A stretch of DNA of 64,000 nucleotides from Cantharellus purpuraceus (lineage: Eukaryota > Basidiomycota > Agaricomycetes > Cantharellales > Hydnaceae), in NCBI GenBank assembly GCA_025174535.1, contig JALBUN010000045.1:3410001-3474000 (forward strand), written 5' to 3'. The notes beneath the pieces were generated by a model. It did not search any database, was not told where the DNA came from, and worked only from the letters and a program-made list of their open reading frames with translations. The first letter of the stretch is position 1, and the number at the start of each line of letters is the position of its first letter. Positions 54,604 to 64,000 of the stretch are shown piece after piece. Both the position numbers and the translations under genes were made by a program.

Positions 54604-56876
54604 TCGGGAACATTACATCGCATATCTCCCAGGGCCTCCCCGAGGCTCATGGCTCGCTGGTAATACTCTTTCTCTCCTTCCATCCCCCCTACCCACTCGT
54701 TAGGCAGGGAATATTCCAGCATTCGCCCGAACAAAGGAAGTCGATGATGCTGACTTTGCATGGACACGAGAGTTTGGGAGCGCCATGCGCATCAAGGGAA
54801 TATTTGGCGTTAAGTGTATCTGAAATCTTCCCGTTGCAAGCATCATGTTGAACTCGGATGCCGATTTCAGAGGGACCTGTTGTTCACTGCCGACCCTAAG
54901 GTCCCGACGTCACGATTCTACCGAATGAAAGGCTAACAAGACGCAGGCATTACAATATGTTCTCAATACACCTGGTTATCAATTTCAAAAACCTTCCGTG
55001 ACTCGAGCAGGCATTGCACTCACGACTGGAAAAGGGATCGTTTGGGCTGAAGGTTGCCTTTTGCTCTAGACGTAATTCACGGGTCTCACCTTCTAGCTTC
55101 CACCTTTGCAGGGATGCAACACTCGCGTCAAAGAAAAATAATGAACCCTGCTTTCTCGTACAGCGCACTGAGGGATTTTCTTCCTGTCTTTCACCACACT
55201 GCGCAAAAGGTGATCTGTGGTTTCTCCCGTGGCTAGCACAACGCTTGACCCATTTTTAGACCGTAATTAAGCTGAAGGAGCACATAAATCAAAGTGGACA
55301 CCTTTCTGCTATTGTCAATATCCCCGCTTGGCTTGCTCGAACTACTTTGGACGCTCTCGGAACCGGTGTGTGTTTTATCACACACTAGGGAATGTGTACT
55401 AGGTGCTGATCGCGTCGATTCGTAGCGGCATTTGATTATCAGTTCCAAGCAATCGACGAAGGTTCCAGCAATAAACTCTCCAGTGCCTATGAAAATCTAT
55501 TGTTTATTGACATAAAATACCACGCTCCTCGTATGCTCACGTTGAATTTGCAGCGCGGATGCATTCCTGAATCGCTCAGATATGGGACTTGCCGTCGAGG
55601 CTATAATGGGAATGCTTCCTCAATGGCTGCTCGCTCTTGCGCAACGCATTCCATCTAAGCGGTTGGTGAGGCTACAGAATTATATGAAAGTGACCCGTGA
55701 AGTTGCGCAAGCCCTTCTAGATCGCCAGGTGACTTCCCATGCACAAGGTAAAGCCGGTTCCAAGGACGTCATGAGTATCCTCAGTAAGTTGGGCTCAGTT
55801 TGTGGTCATGCACTCACCTGTTGTACTCACCGGCGTTTCAGTTAGAGCGAACCTATCCGAGGATCCAAAGACAAAGCTCGATAACGAAGAAATCCTGTCT
55901 CAGCTCACGTGATAATTTTTTCATACTTATAGTGTGAGCTTCTATTGATTTCTCTCAATCAGTACGTTATTCCTTGCTGGACATGAAACGACCGCTTCGA
56001 CACTCTGTTGGGTATTGTTAGAACTGTCCAGACACCCTGATGTTCAGAGTAAGGTCCGTGACGAGATTCAGGCGACTCGTGCACAGGCAGCGAAACGAGG
56101 GGATGGTGAATTGAGTGTGGCAGATCTGGATTCTATGAAGTATCTTGTTGCGGTAATGAAGGTAACATCCTCCTGTTTGTCCTCATTGGTGTCATATCAA
56201 CCAGAATGTCTATCTGTTTTACAGGAAACGCTTAGATATCATCCCATTGTTCACGCAATTACACGGGAAGCCGCTCGCGATGATGCAATTCCGTTGGAAA
56301 TACCGCAAAAGACAAAGACGGGGAAGACCATCACCAGCATTCCCGTGAGCAAGGGACAGCGAATCTTCCTATCCATCGCTGCGTATAACAGGTGAGTTAT
56401 TGTTTTCTCGTGTTCCGATTTGATAGTCCTAAAGTGCACCGTTACAAGGCTCAAATCTGTATGGGGAGATGATGCAGATGAATGGAGACCTGAGCGCTTC
56501 CTTGAAGCGGTCGAGGCTAACCAGAAGACCAACCTGGGGGTCGTCTCGAACATGTGCGAGGATCTCTTTGTTTTGTGAGTGTGTAAAACGATACTAAAAT
56601 GTAGCAGTGCAACATTTAGCAGCGGTCTACGCAATTGCATCGGGTAAGTCCCACTAAATGTCTGCTGCAAGTCCGATGCTGATTTCATGTAGATGGAGAT
56701 TCGCGTGCGTGTGATCCATCATCTGCGCATGATCTCTCCTTATACCTCTATGAACCGACAGATTAATTGAGATGCAAGCGATCCTGGTCGAGCTGCTCGA
56801 GAACCTTGAATTTTCACCAGCTCTGGGAAATATCAAGATCATCAGGGGAGCCACAGGAATCATGACCCCCATGTGA
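54604..56876 (+). CDS. Cytochrome P450 monooxygenase, lacking its membrane anchor exon
   Basis: About 14 small exons, introns about 45-65 bp. Readable: HYIAYLPGPPRGSWLA (ends 54659), GNIPAFARTKEVDDADFAW (54708-54808), DLLFTADPK (54871-54900), ALQYVLNTPGYQF (54947-55052), RQRKIMNPAFSYSALRDF (55112-55209), ARTTLDALGTG (about 55260-55369), exon 55554-55785, I-helix LAGHET (about 55993), ETLRYHP with the ExxR motif (about 56225), WGDDADEWRPERF (about 56460), heme loop FSSGLRNCIG (about 56610-56640), and LIEMQAILVELL to the TGA at 56874. All catalytic motifs are present. The N-terminal hydrophobic anchor that should precede YIAYLPGPP is not found; the opposed pseudogene lies there. It would oxidise a small molecule with a reductase partner. 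It may itself be inactive without the anchor. Confidence 0.85.
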
Positions 56877-57737
56877 GCCAAGATTTCATCACACCTTTGC
56901 TCAAGATTGACTTGTTTCACCTATTTGATTTCCATTGTACGCTCCGTCTAATTTCTATATCTTTTATACACTTCAGGGGATAGTCATATGTGATGGTGGA
57001 GGTCAATACGGGTTCAGATGCCTTTGCAAAGACCATTGAGTATTGGCACGCGATCTGATAGATTAGTACACATTCACCTCGAACTCCCCTTGGTTCGGAA
57101 ACTCCGTCAGATCGTCAAGTAAACAAAGTGCTGGCGGTAAACACGCTGTCTGAAGGAGCGCACGCAACTACAGCCATCTTTATGGCATCTATGTTCGCTC
57201 AAGCGGATCGAAGCAATCTGCTACTGTTTGAATGGCTTTCCTAATATCCTGTATCCCTTAAATTCTGTAGTAGTTGGGAGTGACCTGGGATACCTCGTGG
57301 TCAACAGGAGCGATGTGTGTGGCGCGCGAGAGAAGTTGACGTACAAACCAGAACATGATGACATGTTTGCTGTAGCCGATGCTCCGTCGTTTGAACACCT
57401 GCACTCTAAAATGGCTTTATCTATTACAGTACTTAATCATTACACTCCATAGTTTAGTGAGATGAAATAGACCAGGTTACAACAAGTACTATGGGGGCCA
57501 AATGCAATAGCAGCCTTCAAGTGCTGGATTTGGAATTTGAAAAGATACCTACAACAGTTACATTGTGTTTTGAAAGATCAAACCCTCAGACATGCAATCA
57601 AACTATCACCAGAATTAATCAGCAAGATCCAACCCATTATACTTGGCCCACTCTCTGAAATTACTAAACAGCCAGTTCTCTGTTGTTGACCAGTCTCTTC
57701 TTTGCCATGTTTGGCCAACACAATCCATGGTCAAGTT
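56877..57737. other. Intergenic, no gene recognised
   Basis: The short frame 57228-57452 has no recognisable feature. The last 260 bp may include 3' sequence of the UstYa-like gene, but I could not read further exons. Confidence 0.4.
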
Positions 57738-58109
57738 TCACATCATGAAGTCACCCTCTTCAGGTGCCATGTCCACATTGCAGAGGAATATTTGTTGCAT
57801 GCACATCAGACAATAGACAAAATGGTGATCTGGGTGTTCAAGATGGTGAGGTTTGTCAAGGGCCAACTGCAGATTATATATGCAGTGAAGAGAGTGGTAT
57901 GCTCCAGATATAAAGTGGAATTGATAGGGACCCAAGTGATCAAAGCCAATTCTGAATTGCTTCTTATAGAGTGTCTCCCAGTTTGGATAACTGTCATTAT
58001 CAGAAAGGCTGAAGTGGGATGACTCGCTGAGTGTCATTTCAATGGTAGAAATTTTGCCAAGGGGCATCTTGATGGGATGGTCATTGAAAAGGTGTTGGGA
58101 TATATGAAG
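57738..58109 (-). pseudogene. UstYa-like (DUF3328) fragment
   Basis: Minus-strand frame MPLGKISTIEMTL...EEGDFMM. It has the first His/Cys block of the UstYa family (YHSLHC, the H-x2-H-C type) followed about 30 residues later by HHFVYCLMCMQQIFLCNVD, which resembles the second block with its conserved Cys and Asp. UstYa-type proteins act in fungal cyclic peptide and related pathways, often next to P450 genes. The usual N-terminal membrane helix is not seen: upstream a TGA closes the frame. The second block has Tyr where the family usually has His. It is therefore probably a fragment, or a gene whose other exons I could not read. Confidence 0.55.
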
Positions 58110-58495
58110 TTCTAAACTACTTCAAATAAGGACTATTATTTAGTAGTTCAAAGGTATTTCAAATGTTCTAATGAATGTACTTATATTTTGCATTTTTGTG
58201 TATTTGAGCCCACAAGTATACACGATGGGTCGGTTGCTGATATAATAGGTCATGTGACCTCAAAGAGCACTCGCACGTGAGCAAATGATGTGCATATTAC
58301 ATAAGCAGCAGAGTTCATGCACTTCAGCCAAAAGTGGCTACAGAAGGTTCTGACACCTTCCTGGACCTTCCACAAGGTTCTTCAGCCTTCTCTTTCCTTC
58401 TAGGGGCTTCCCTAAGCCTCAGGAATATTATCTAATTAGTTACATAAGCTAGATAGCCCATGTATATAAAAAGGGCTGCAACAGCAGTGCAATAA

Positions 58496-59590
58496 TGTTA
58501 TGACTATATTCATTAACACCCAGATCCCCATCCGATCTGTTGTTCCAGCTGCCAGACGTCTAGCTGCCGGACTTCTGGGGAGAAGGGAGAGGAGAGGGGG
58601 ATTACAGGGGACAGGGGAGGAACAGGAGCATATAGGAGGCTCAGGAGGTTTTGAGGGACAAAGGGGGTAAAGGAGGACGGTTACAGGAATGGAATAGGGA
58701 ACAGGAGAAGCCCCTGTGAGTTCCAGAACTTCCTGGACATTATTTTCACTTTTATTTTCATCATTTCATCATCATGGACACTTCCCCCCATCATCATCTC
58801 ATCATCCATCTCATCATTGACTCAGGACATTTATGAATGACTTCACTCATTCATAGGACTTAGTATCATATATAAACCACATCTGTAATGCACTTGAATA
58901 TATAGAGTAATTATCTCTCACTTATTCTGTCTGTGTGTCTGAATCTATTTGTATCTGGAATATCTCCAGAACGAACGCGTATTTCTATTAGATTTTGCAT
59001 ATTCTATTAGAATATTGCATATCCCACTCGAATCTCGAATTACGAAGCCATACAATCACTGGCTACTTTTTTATTAAGCATTTACTCTCATTCGAGTCAT
59101 CTGCTCCTCATCCCTGCTTAAATTGTCAATATCTAGACGAAGATCACACCAAATCCCATCAAACTTCGTAGGAAGATACTACTCAAGTATATCTTCAATT
59201 CGACTACGCATACATTGTGTTCCCACCACTGCTCCACCTTCTATTTGACTTCTGCTCATCACTACACCCCAGCAAAGCAATTATTTACATTATTCAAATA
59301 ACATGATCCACTCAGATCCCCGTGCATATGAAATCTATACTCCATTTGGAAACTGTCACATCTCCATTTACCTGTCTGATTGTCACTGCTGATTCCACCC
59401 ATCCATCTCCAGTTCCGATTGATGCTTCAGCATCACCATAGGAACCCAGACATCTGTCCCGGTCGGACTTGGACATACTCATGTAAGGCCATCAGCCTCA
59501 GAGACCCATCACCAGAGTAATTATTATTAGAATTCAAATATGTATTTAAGTTGCCCGACTGGGGACTTCATTCCCCAGTTTGAATATTGA
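58496..59590 (+). repeat. Family A LTR, 3'-truncated, holding LTR I2
   Basis: Starts TGTTATGACTATATTC at 58496 and, after the I2 insertion, continues to GAATATTGA at 59590, where it is cut and joined to element J RNase H. The last about 200 bp of the LTR are missing. Just left of it a TATATAAAAAGGGC box lies at 58462-58475 in unassigned DNA. Confidence 0.85.
58538..59303 (+). repeat. Solo LTR I2, 766 bp
   Basis: TGTTGTTCCAGC...TTCAAATAACA, flanked by CGATC (58533-58537) and TGATC (59304-59308), a 5-bp duplication with one C-to-T change. It resembles the reverse complement of I1 (20254-20974). A TATATAAACC box lies near 58872. Confidence 0.82.
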
Positions 59591-61260
59591 AAGCTTCAAA
59601 GATTGCAAGTAGTTCTTTATCATGGACATTGTAGTTGAGTTCCACCAGAGTGAAAGTCCGGGAGTGGAAAGCTATTGGGTGGACCTCATTATCTGTTGGA
59701 GAGACAGTTGATAGGATGGCCGCTAGTGCATAGTCGGAGGCGTCGGTTTCTACAATGATCGGGGATCCAGGGTTCCATTGGGATAAGACCGGAGCTGTGA
59801 TGAAAGCTCTCTTTAACGTTTCAAAGGATGTCCAACAGGACTTTGCTGGAGTCCATAGTAAGTCCATTTGGAGACAATATATATCCAAGGTACTCGACTG
59901 TGCTCTCGTGGAAAGAACATTTGTTGGCTTGAGCATACAGCTTGTGCTTCCAGAGTCGGAGAAGGACTTCACGGACATGGTTGCTGTGTTCGTCGGAGTT
60001 GTCAGAGTATATCAGGATATTGTCCAAGTACACGAGGACACATATATCCAGGAGGTTGGAGAAGATGTTGTTCATAAGACGCTGGAATGCTGCCGGAGCG
60101 TTGGTAAGTCCAAAGGGCATAATGCACCACTCGAACAAGCCATAGCGAGTGCGAAACATGGTCTTCCATTCGTCACCTTCATGAATCCGGACAAGGTGGT
60201 AAGCATGCCAGAGATTGATTTTGGTGAAGAATCGAGCCTTTCGAGGACTGTCGAGCAAATCGGAGATGCGAGGAAGTGGATAATGGTCTTTTTTGGTGAT
60301 TTTATTGAGACCCCTGAAATCGACGCAAAGTCGGAGGGATCTGTCTTTTTTCCAAATGAAAAGGACTGGAGCACCGCCCAGAGATCAGGTTGGCTGGATG
60401 AAACCATAAGATAGGTGCTCATCGATGAATTCTCGAAGAGCCTGGAGTTCACTCTGGGACAAGGAGTAGATCAGACTGAAAGGAGGAGATGTTCCATCTT
60501 CCATTTCAATCTTCAAATCGTATGGCTTGTGAGCGGGTAGTGTGTCGGCATGGGTTTTGCTAAAGACGTCCATGAATTTGTGATATTCAGTTGGAACATT
60601 TTTCATGTCAACCAGAGGGTCCTCGGAGTTCTTTGGAACTGTTGAGGAGATGAACAACTTGAATGTTTGCATGTCGGCTCAGGAAGAGTCACAGGCAAAG
60701 GCTGCTGCGTTGATGAAAGCTATTTTCGGAGCAACAGGCAGAGACAGAGTTACGGAGTTGAGTGGAGCTAATGCTACTAACTCGGGTGGTGCCAAGGATT
60801 TAGTCTCTATCAGAGTTTGGAACGAGATACTGCCCAATACCCAGTCAATCAATGGATTGTAGCGGGTGAGCCAGTTGTGTCCCAGAACTGCCAAGCAACT
60901 AACATCCAATGGAGTTACATAGAAAGTAACGGAGTGGGTTTCTCCCATAGGAAAACAGAGTGGCAATTCGATTGTGGAATTGATAACAGAGTTAGAGGAT
61001 CTGTCGAAAAGCTGTAACGGAATCGGAGTGATGTCTTTAGACTGGAGATGATGTCCGGAGACAAACGAAGTGTTGAGGAAACAGTGAGTGGAACTGGAGT
61101 CCACTAAGGTTGGGATTGGAGTTAAGGGAATGAGATCGGAGGTAAGTTGGAGTGTCAAGGAGTTAGGATCAGAAAGAGCAGATGCATTGAGACGTAGCTC
61201 TGCAAAAACACCGATGAGTTCAATGCAACCCTTGTTCGGTGCTGGAGTCGGAGGGTTGCT
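59591..61260 (-). pseudogene. Element J protease, RT and partial RNase H
   Basis: Protease with DSSSTHCF (about 61105-61080, where DSG is usual), linker [18 protein letters not shown]-terminal frames 60672-60385 and 60452-60072, RT core 60258-59821 and RNase H ETDASDYALAAIL (about 59760-59720), cut at 59591. The RT catalytic box reads YLDN instead of YLDD, so it would be inactive. Frames shift twice between the RT pieces. Confidence 0.85.
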
Positions 61261-61261
61261 T

Positions 61262-62405
61262 ATTATTTTTTTGGCTCCATAGCCTTGGCTTCGGAGCTCT
61301 TGTTGGACTTGTTGTCCATCGAGGCAGCATGGGCTTTCGTGGCTGCAGAGGTGGTCTTTGGACAATCCTTGGCATCGTGACCTATTTGTCCACAGAAGAG
61401 GCAGAGATTCTGCTCGATACAACATTGTCGTTCCTGTAGAGTAAGTTTACCGTCTTTACCAAGCTTGGTAGAGAGGTCGGGGGTCTGCTTTGGAGTTCCG
61501 GAGGTAGAGGCTGTGGGGGTGGATCTGGGGTTTCCGGATTTACCGGAGTTGGGCTGCTTCTTGTTGTTGCTGCCCTGGGTGTTAGAGGATGAGGTGGACT
61601 TGCCCTTGTCGTTGGACTTGTCCTGGTTCTTGCCTGAGGCGGTCTCACGAGCTACCTCAGAGCATCATTCCCAGTACCGAGCATTGATGGACTGTGCTAG
61701 AGTCTGGAGTTTGGCTAGGGTGATGGGTTTGCCTACTCTGGTGACCTCGTCCTTAATCCAGGACAGGAGGCCATTGTATAACTGGCGTCGGAGTGCAGCA
61801 TTTCCCCATTGGACATGAGCAGCTAGTTGATTGAAATCAACTAGATACTTAGTGATCCTCTGGTTATCACGCATTCGGAGATTCTCAAGTTCAGCCTCGG
61901 CTTCGGCCTCTGGGTCATGAGGTCCAAAGTTGGTTTTCAACTCAGACATGAACTCGGAGTAGTCGTCTAGCCAAGAGGCTTTGGAATCAGAGGTTAGGGT
62001 GGGTTTGAACCAGTCGAGTGCAGTTCCCTTCAAATAGAATAGAGCATAAGTAACTTTAGCACTATCATTGGAGAACGCATCAGGATGGTCACAGAAATTG
62101 AGGGTACATTGTGTGAAGAAAGGCTGGAGTTTGCAGGAATTGGATCCGTCGAAGGTATCTGGTTCTCAGACCTTGGTCCGAGCAGAAGACTTCTTCGGAG
62201 ATGATATGGAGTTAGCCAACATACTGAGGGCTTCTGCAAGGTTAGGGATTGGGACGGATGATGGATTGGCTGGAGGAGTGCCTTCCTGGAAGTTAGCCTT
62301 GAGCTCCTGGTCGGATGATGGTGCTTCTCCAGGGACTTCCTCAATGTTAGTGGGTGGTACTCCCGCTTGGATGGAGGTCTGGGTGCTTCGGGGTGGCATG
62401 TCAAT
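61262..62405 (-). pseudogene. Element J gag
   Basis: Minus-strand frame from about 62423 (MNLHPQIDMPPR) through DTFDGSNSCKLQPFF, LKGTALDWFKP and LRMRDNQRITKYLVDF, a Ser/Thr/Asn-rich linker and the zinc knuckle CLFCGQIGHDAKDC (about 61395-61350), to the stop near 61265. TGA stops near 62167 and 61664 interrupt it, one after SARTKV and one after ARYWE. Otherwise the frame is well kept and clearly homologous to A gag. Confidence 0.85.
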
Positions 62406-62429
62406 TTGAGGGTGTAAGTTCATATATAC

Positions 62430-62740
62430 TGTTAAGTGCTGAAAACTCGGAGTTTAAAGGAGTAGCTGGTGTTTGGATACTAGTGAGGAAGGGGATGGGA
62501 CTTTACTGTTCCAGTTCAACCGGAGACGGATGGGGACAAATAACTATTGAGTTGGATCGAGTGGACTTGGCTTCAACTTATGTGTTGCGCCCCCTCGAAT
62601 CGTCGGTCCAATATTTCAGAGTTCGGAGCACGGAGTTGGATCAAAGATCTGGAGTTCGACTTGTCAAGAAGATACTTGTCAAGAAGCTAGTAACCCAGAA
62701 GCTGATGGGGAATCTTAGTCAATTACGAACTACTGTAACA
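62430..62740 (-). repeat. 5' LTR of element J, about 311 bp
   Basis: On the minus strand TGTTACAGTAG at 62740 down to CACTTAACA at 62430. It is defined by comparison with A LTR ends and by the conserved internal start that follows; no second copy is present, so the boundaries are provisional. Confidence 0.55.
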
Positions 62741-63124
62741 TACAAGACGTAGCCTGTATAAGTATGTAGAGAAGTGAATGGTAAAACTAAAAGCAATAAG
62801 ACAATAAGACTAATATGGAATACAACATGGAAAGGAGTTCGGAGTTCAGACTCATGTCCGAACTAATACTAAACAATTAGAAAGTATAACGGTTATTGTA
62901 ACCCATAAGAAGAAGACTACTAATGAGGAGAACAATGGCGGGGTCCGGAGTTGATGGAGGTGGAGTTGACAGAGGTGGAGTTGACGGAGGTGGAGATGGA
63001 ATCTGGAGATTGGAACTCGGTGTTACAGGATGTAACAGGAGTTTGGGGTAGACTTGTAATTTCCTTTGTGACTTTGTAATGAAATGATCATGCAAAATAA
63101 TATAATTAGCATCAGTAATGGAAC
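62741..63124. other. Family A 3' region with a short tandem repeat
   Basis: Non-coding DNA between the J LTR and the chromodomain of A5. It begins like the A2 sequence downstream of its chromodomain (TTTAAGTTC..ATTATTTTGCAT..) and contains about three copies of a GGTGGAGTTGAC-like 12-15 bp unit at 62957-63000. The antisense gene of A2 is not present. Confidence 0.6.
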
Positions 63125-64000
63125 TTAAAGATTCATAAGAGGGCCAGGTTTGTCTGGATAAGCAGAGTGAAAATCAGAGATGGATTTGGATGCATGATTG
63201 AGTTTGGACATGGAGATCCATGAGGACTCTTCATTGGTGCCTTTATATCCAGTCCACTTGACTAGGTACTGGAGCTTGCACTTGTATCGATGATCAATCT
63301 TCAAGTCCAGGATCTCAGATATCTCATATTCATTATCTCCTTTGATGATGATTGGAGGAGGTGGAAGTTGGGTGTGACTGGAGATCTCATTTGTAGTAGC
63401 AGGTTTGAGCATTGATATATGAAAGACCAGATGAACTGCTCAGAAGTGGTCTGGGAGGCAGAGGGTGAAGGACCTGCTGCCAGCGCGAGCGATGACCTCA
63501 TAAGGACCTAAGTATTTCTTGGAGAGTTTCTTCAATGAATGGGTGGTCTGGAAGTGTTTGACCTTAATGAATACTTGGTCTCCAATCTGTAGGTCTGGAG
63601 CTGGAATGCGGCATTGGTCCGCAGAGACTTGGTATTGTTTCTGAGCATCAGAGATGGTTTCTCAGGGGTGTTGGTGTAGTTGATCGAGGCCGGTTACGAA
63701 TTGGTGGGCTTTAGTGGAGGTGAGTTCCTTCTTGGAGTGGACGGAGATGTTCGGATGGTAGCCTTTATTAGCAAAGAATGGAGAGATGCTGGTAGTCATG
63801 TTTGGAGCATTGTTGTAGGCAAACTCTGCGATCAGAAGTAGATCAGCCCAGTTGTCCTGTTGATAGTTACAATAGACTTGGAGATATTGTTCCAGAGACT
63901 GATTCATTCGTTCTGTTTGTCTGTCTCTTTCAGGATGGTATCCAGAGGTGAAATGAAGCTTCATGTCAAGAGCCTTTCCTAATGTGCGGAAGAAGGAGGA
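63125..64000 (-). pseudogene. Family A integrase and chromodomain, copy A5, cut by the window edge
   Basis: Minus-strand chromodomain 63412-63125 (YKCKLQYLVKWTGYKG), integrase tail and core 63964-63662 (GYHPERDRQTERMNQSLEQY). The core and tail are in different frames because of small changes near 63480 and 63660. The remaining upstream pol lies beyond the window. Confidence 0.88.

Larger units (their letters stand above)
59591..62740 (-). mobile_element. Ty3/gypsy element J, 3' half missing
   Basis: Minus-strand element related to A: 5' LTR 62740-62430, gag 62405-61260, protease 61260-60680, RT and part of RNase H to 59591. It ends where the truncated A LTR begins, so integrase, chromodomain and 3' LTR are gone. 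The LTR ends TGTTAC...TTAACA and the first internal bases GTATATATGAACTT resemble family A, indicating a sister family. Confidence 0.88.

Overview
The window looks like a transposon-dense stretch of a basidiomycete (Agaricomycete-type) genome. Evidence: host genes are split by introns of roughly 50-75 bp, one encodes a DUF6533-type membrane protein and two are P450 genes, and about four fifths of the DNA is nested Ty3/gypsy LTR retrotransposon sequence. I saw no rRNA, tRNA, CRISPR array or bacterial-style operon.

Layout. 1-5115: LTR copy of family H, then a rearranged family A pol fused head to head with a second A fragment. 5116-13260: a 5'-truncated but otherwise nearly intact element F (one long gag-pol frame, a 3' accessory ORF, a polypurine tract and a 1.4 kb 3' LTR of type H). 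14720-16628: a four-exon host gene with three tandem repeats and Cys/His clusters. 18231-19752: an A fragment split by a MITE. 19753-30013: element G, interrupted by a solo LTR (I1) and by the largest A element (A2, 21238-28313), which carries an antisense Zn2Cys6 gene. 30391-40997: element A3, interrupted by solo LTR B1, itself interrupted by MITE D2, solo LTR E1 and LTR element E2; E2 in turn holds B2 and MITE D3 (four nesting levels). 40998-45249: rearranged pieces of G with E4, D4, B3 and E3 inserted. 45249-46990: an AT-rich, unrecognised two-ORF cassette interrupted by a solo A LTR. 46991-58109: mostly host DNA with a DUF6533 membrane protein gene, two head-to-head P450 copies and a UstYa-like fragment. 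58496-64000: A LTR with I2 inside, element J and a fifth A copy.

Most insertions could be dated relative to one another because target-site duplications are intact: GTGAT (E1), ACACC (E2), ATATC (E3), CAAGT (E4), TTAAA (I1), AATAA (solo A LTR), ACGC (B1) and four different 3-bp duplications for the MITE. Removing insertions restores host-element reading frames in several places, which confirms the boundaries.

The most unusual observation is element G. Its coding sequence, in three separate places and in both orientations, is filled with short perfect inverted repeats (8-10 bp arms, loops of 1-12 bases) at roughly one per 100-170 bp, many times the random expectation, while a gag-pol reading frame remains recognisable. 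Second-tier observations are a 565-bp MITE family with 3-bp TSDs, an ORF carried inside the U3 part of LTR B that is homologous to the 3' accessory ORF of element E2, the antisense Zn2Cys6 gene that begins inside the A LTR, and the AT-rich orphan cassette. All function calls rest on motifs read by eye; no search was run.
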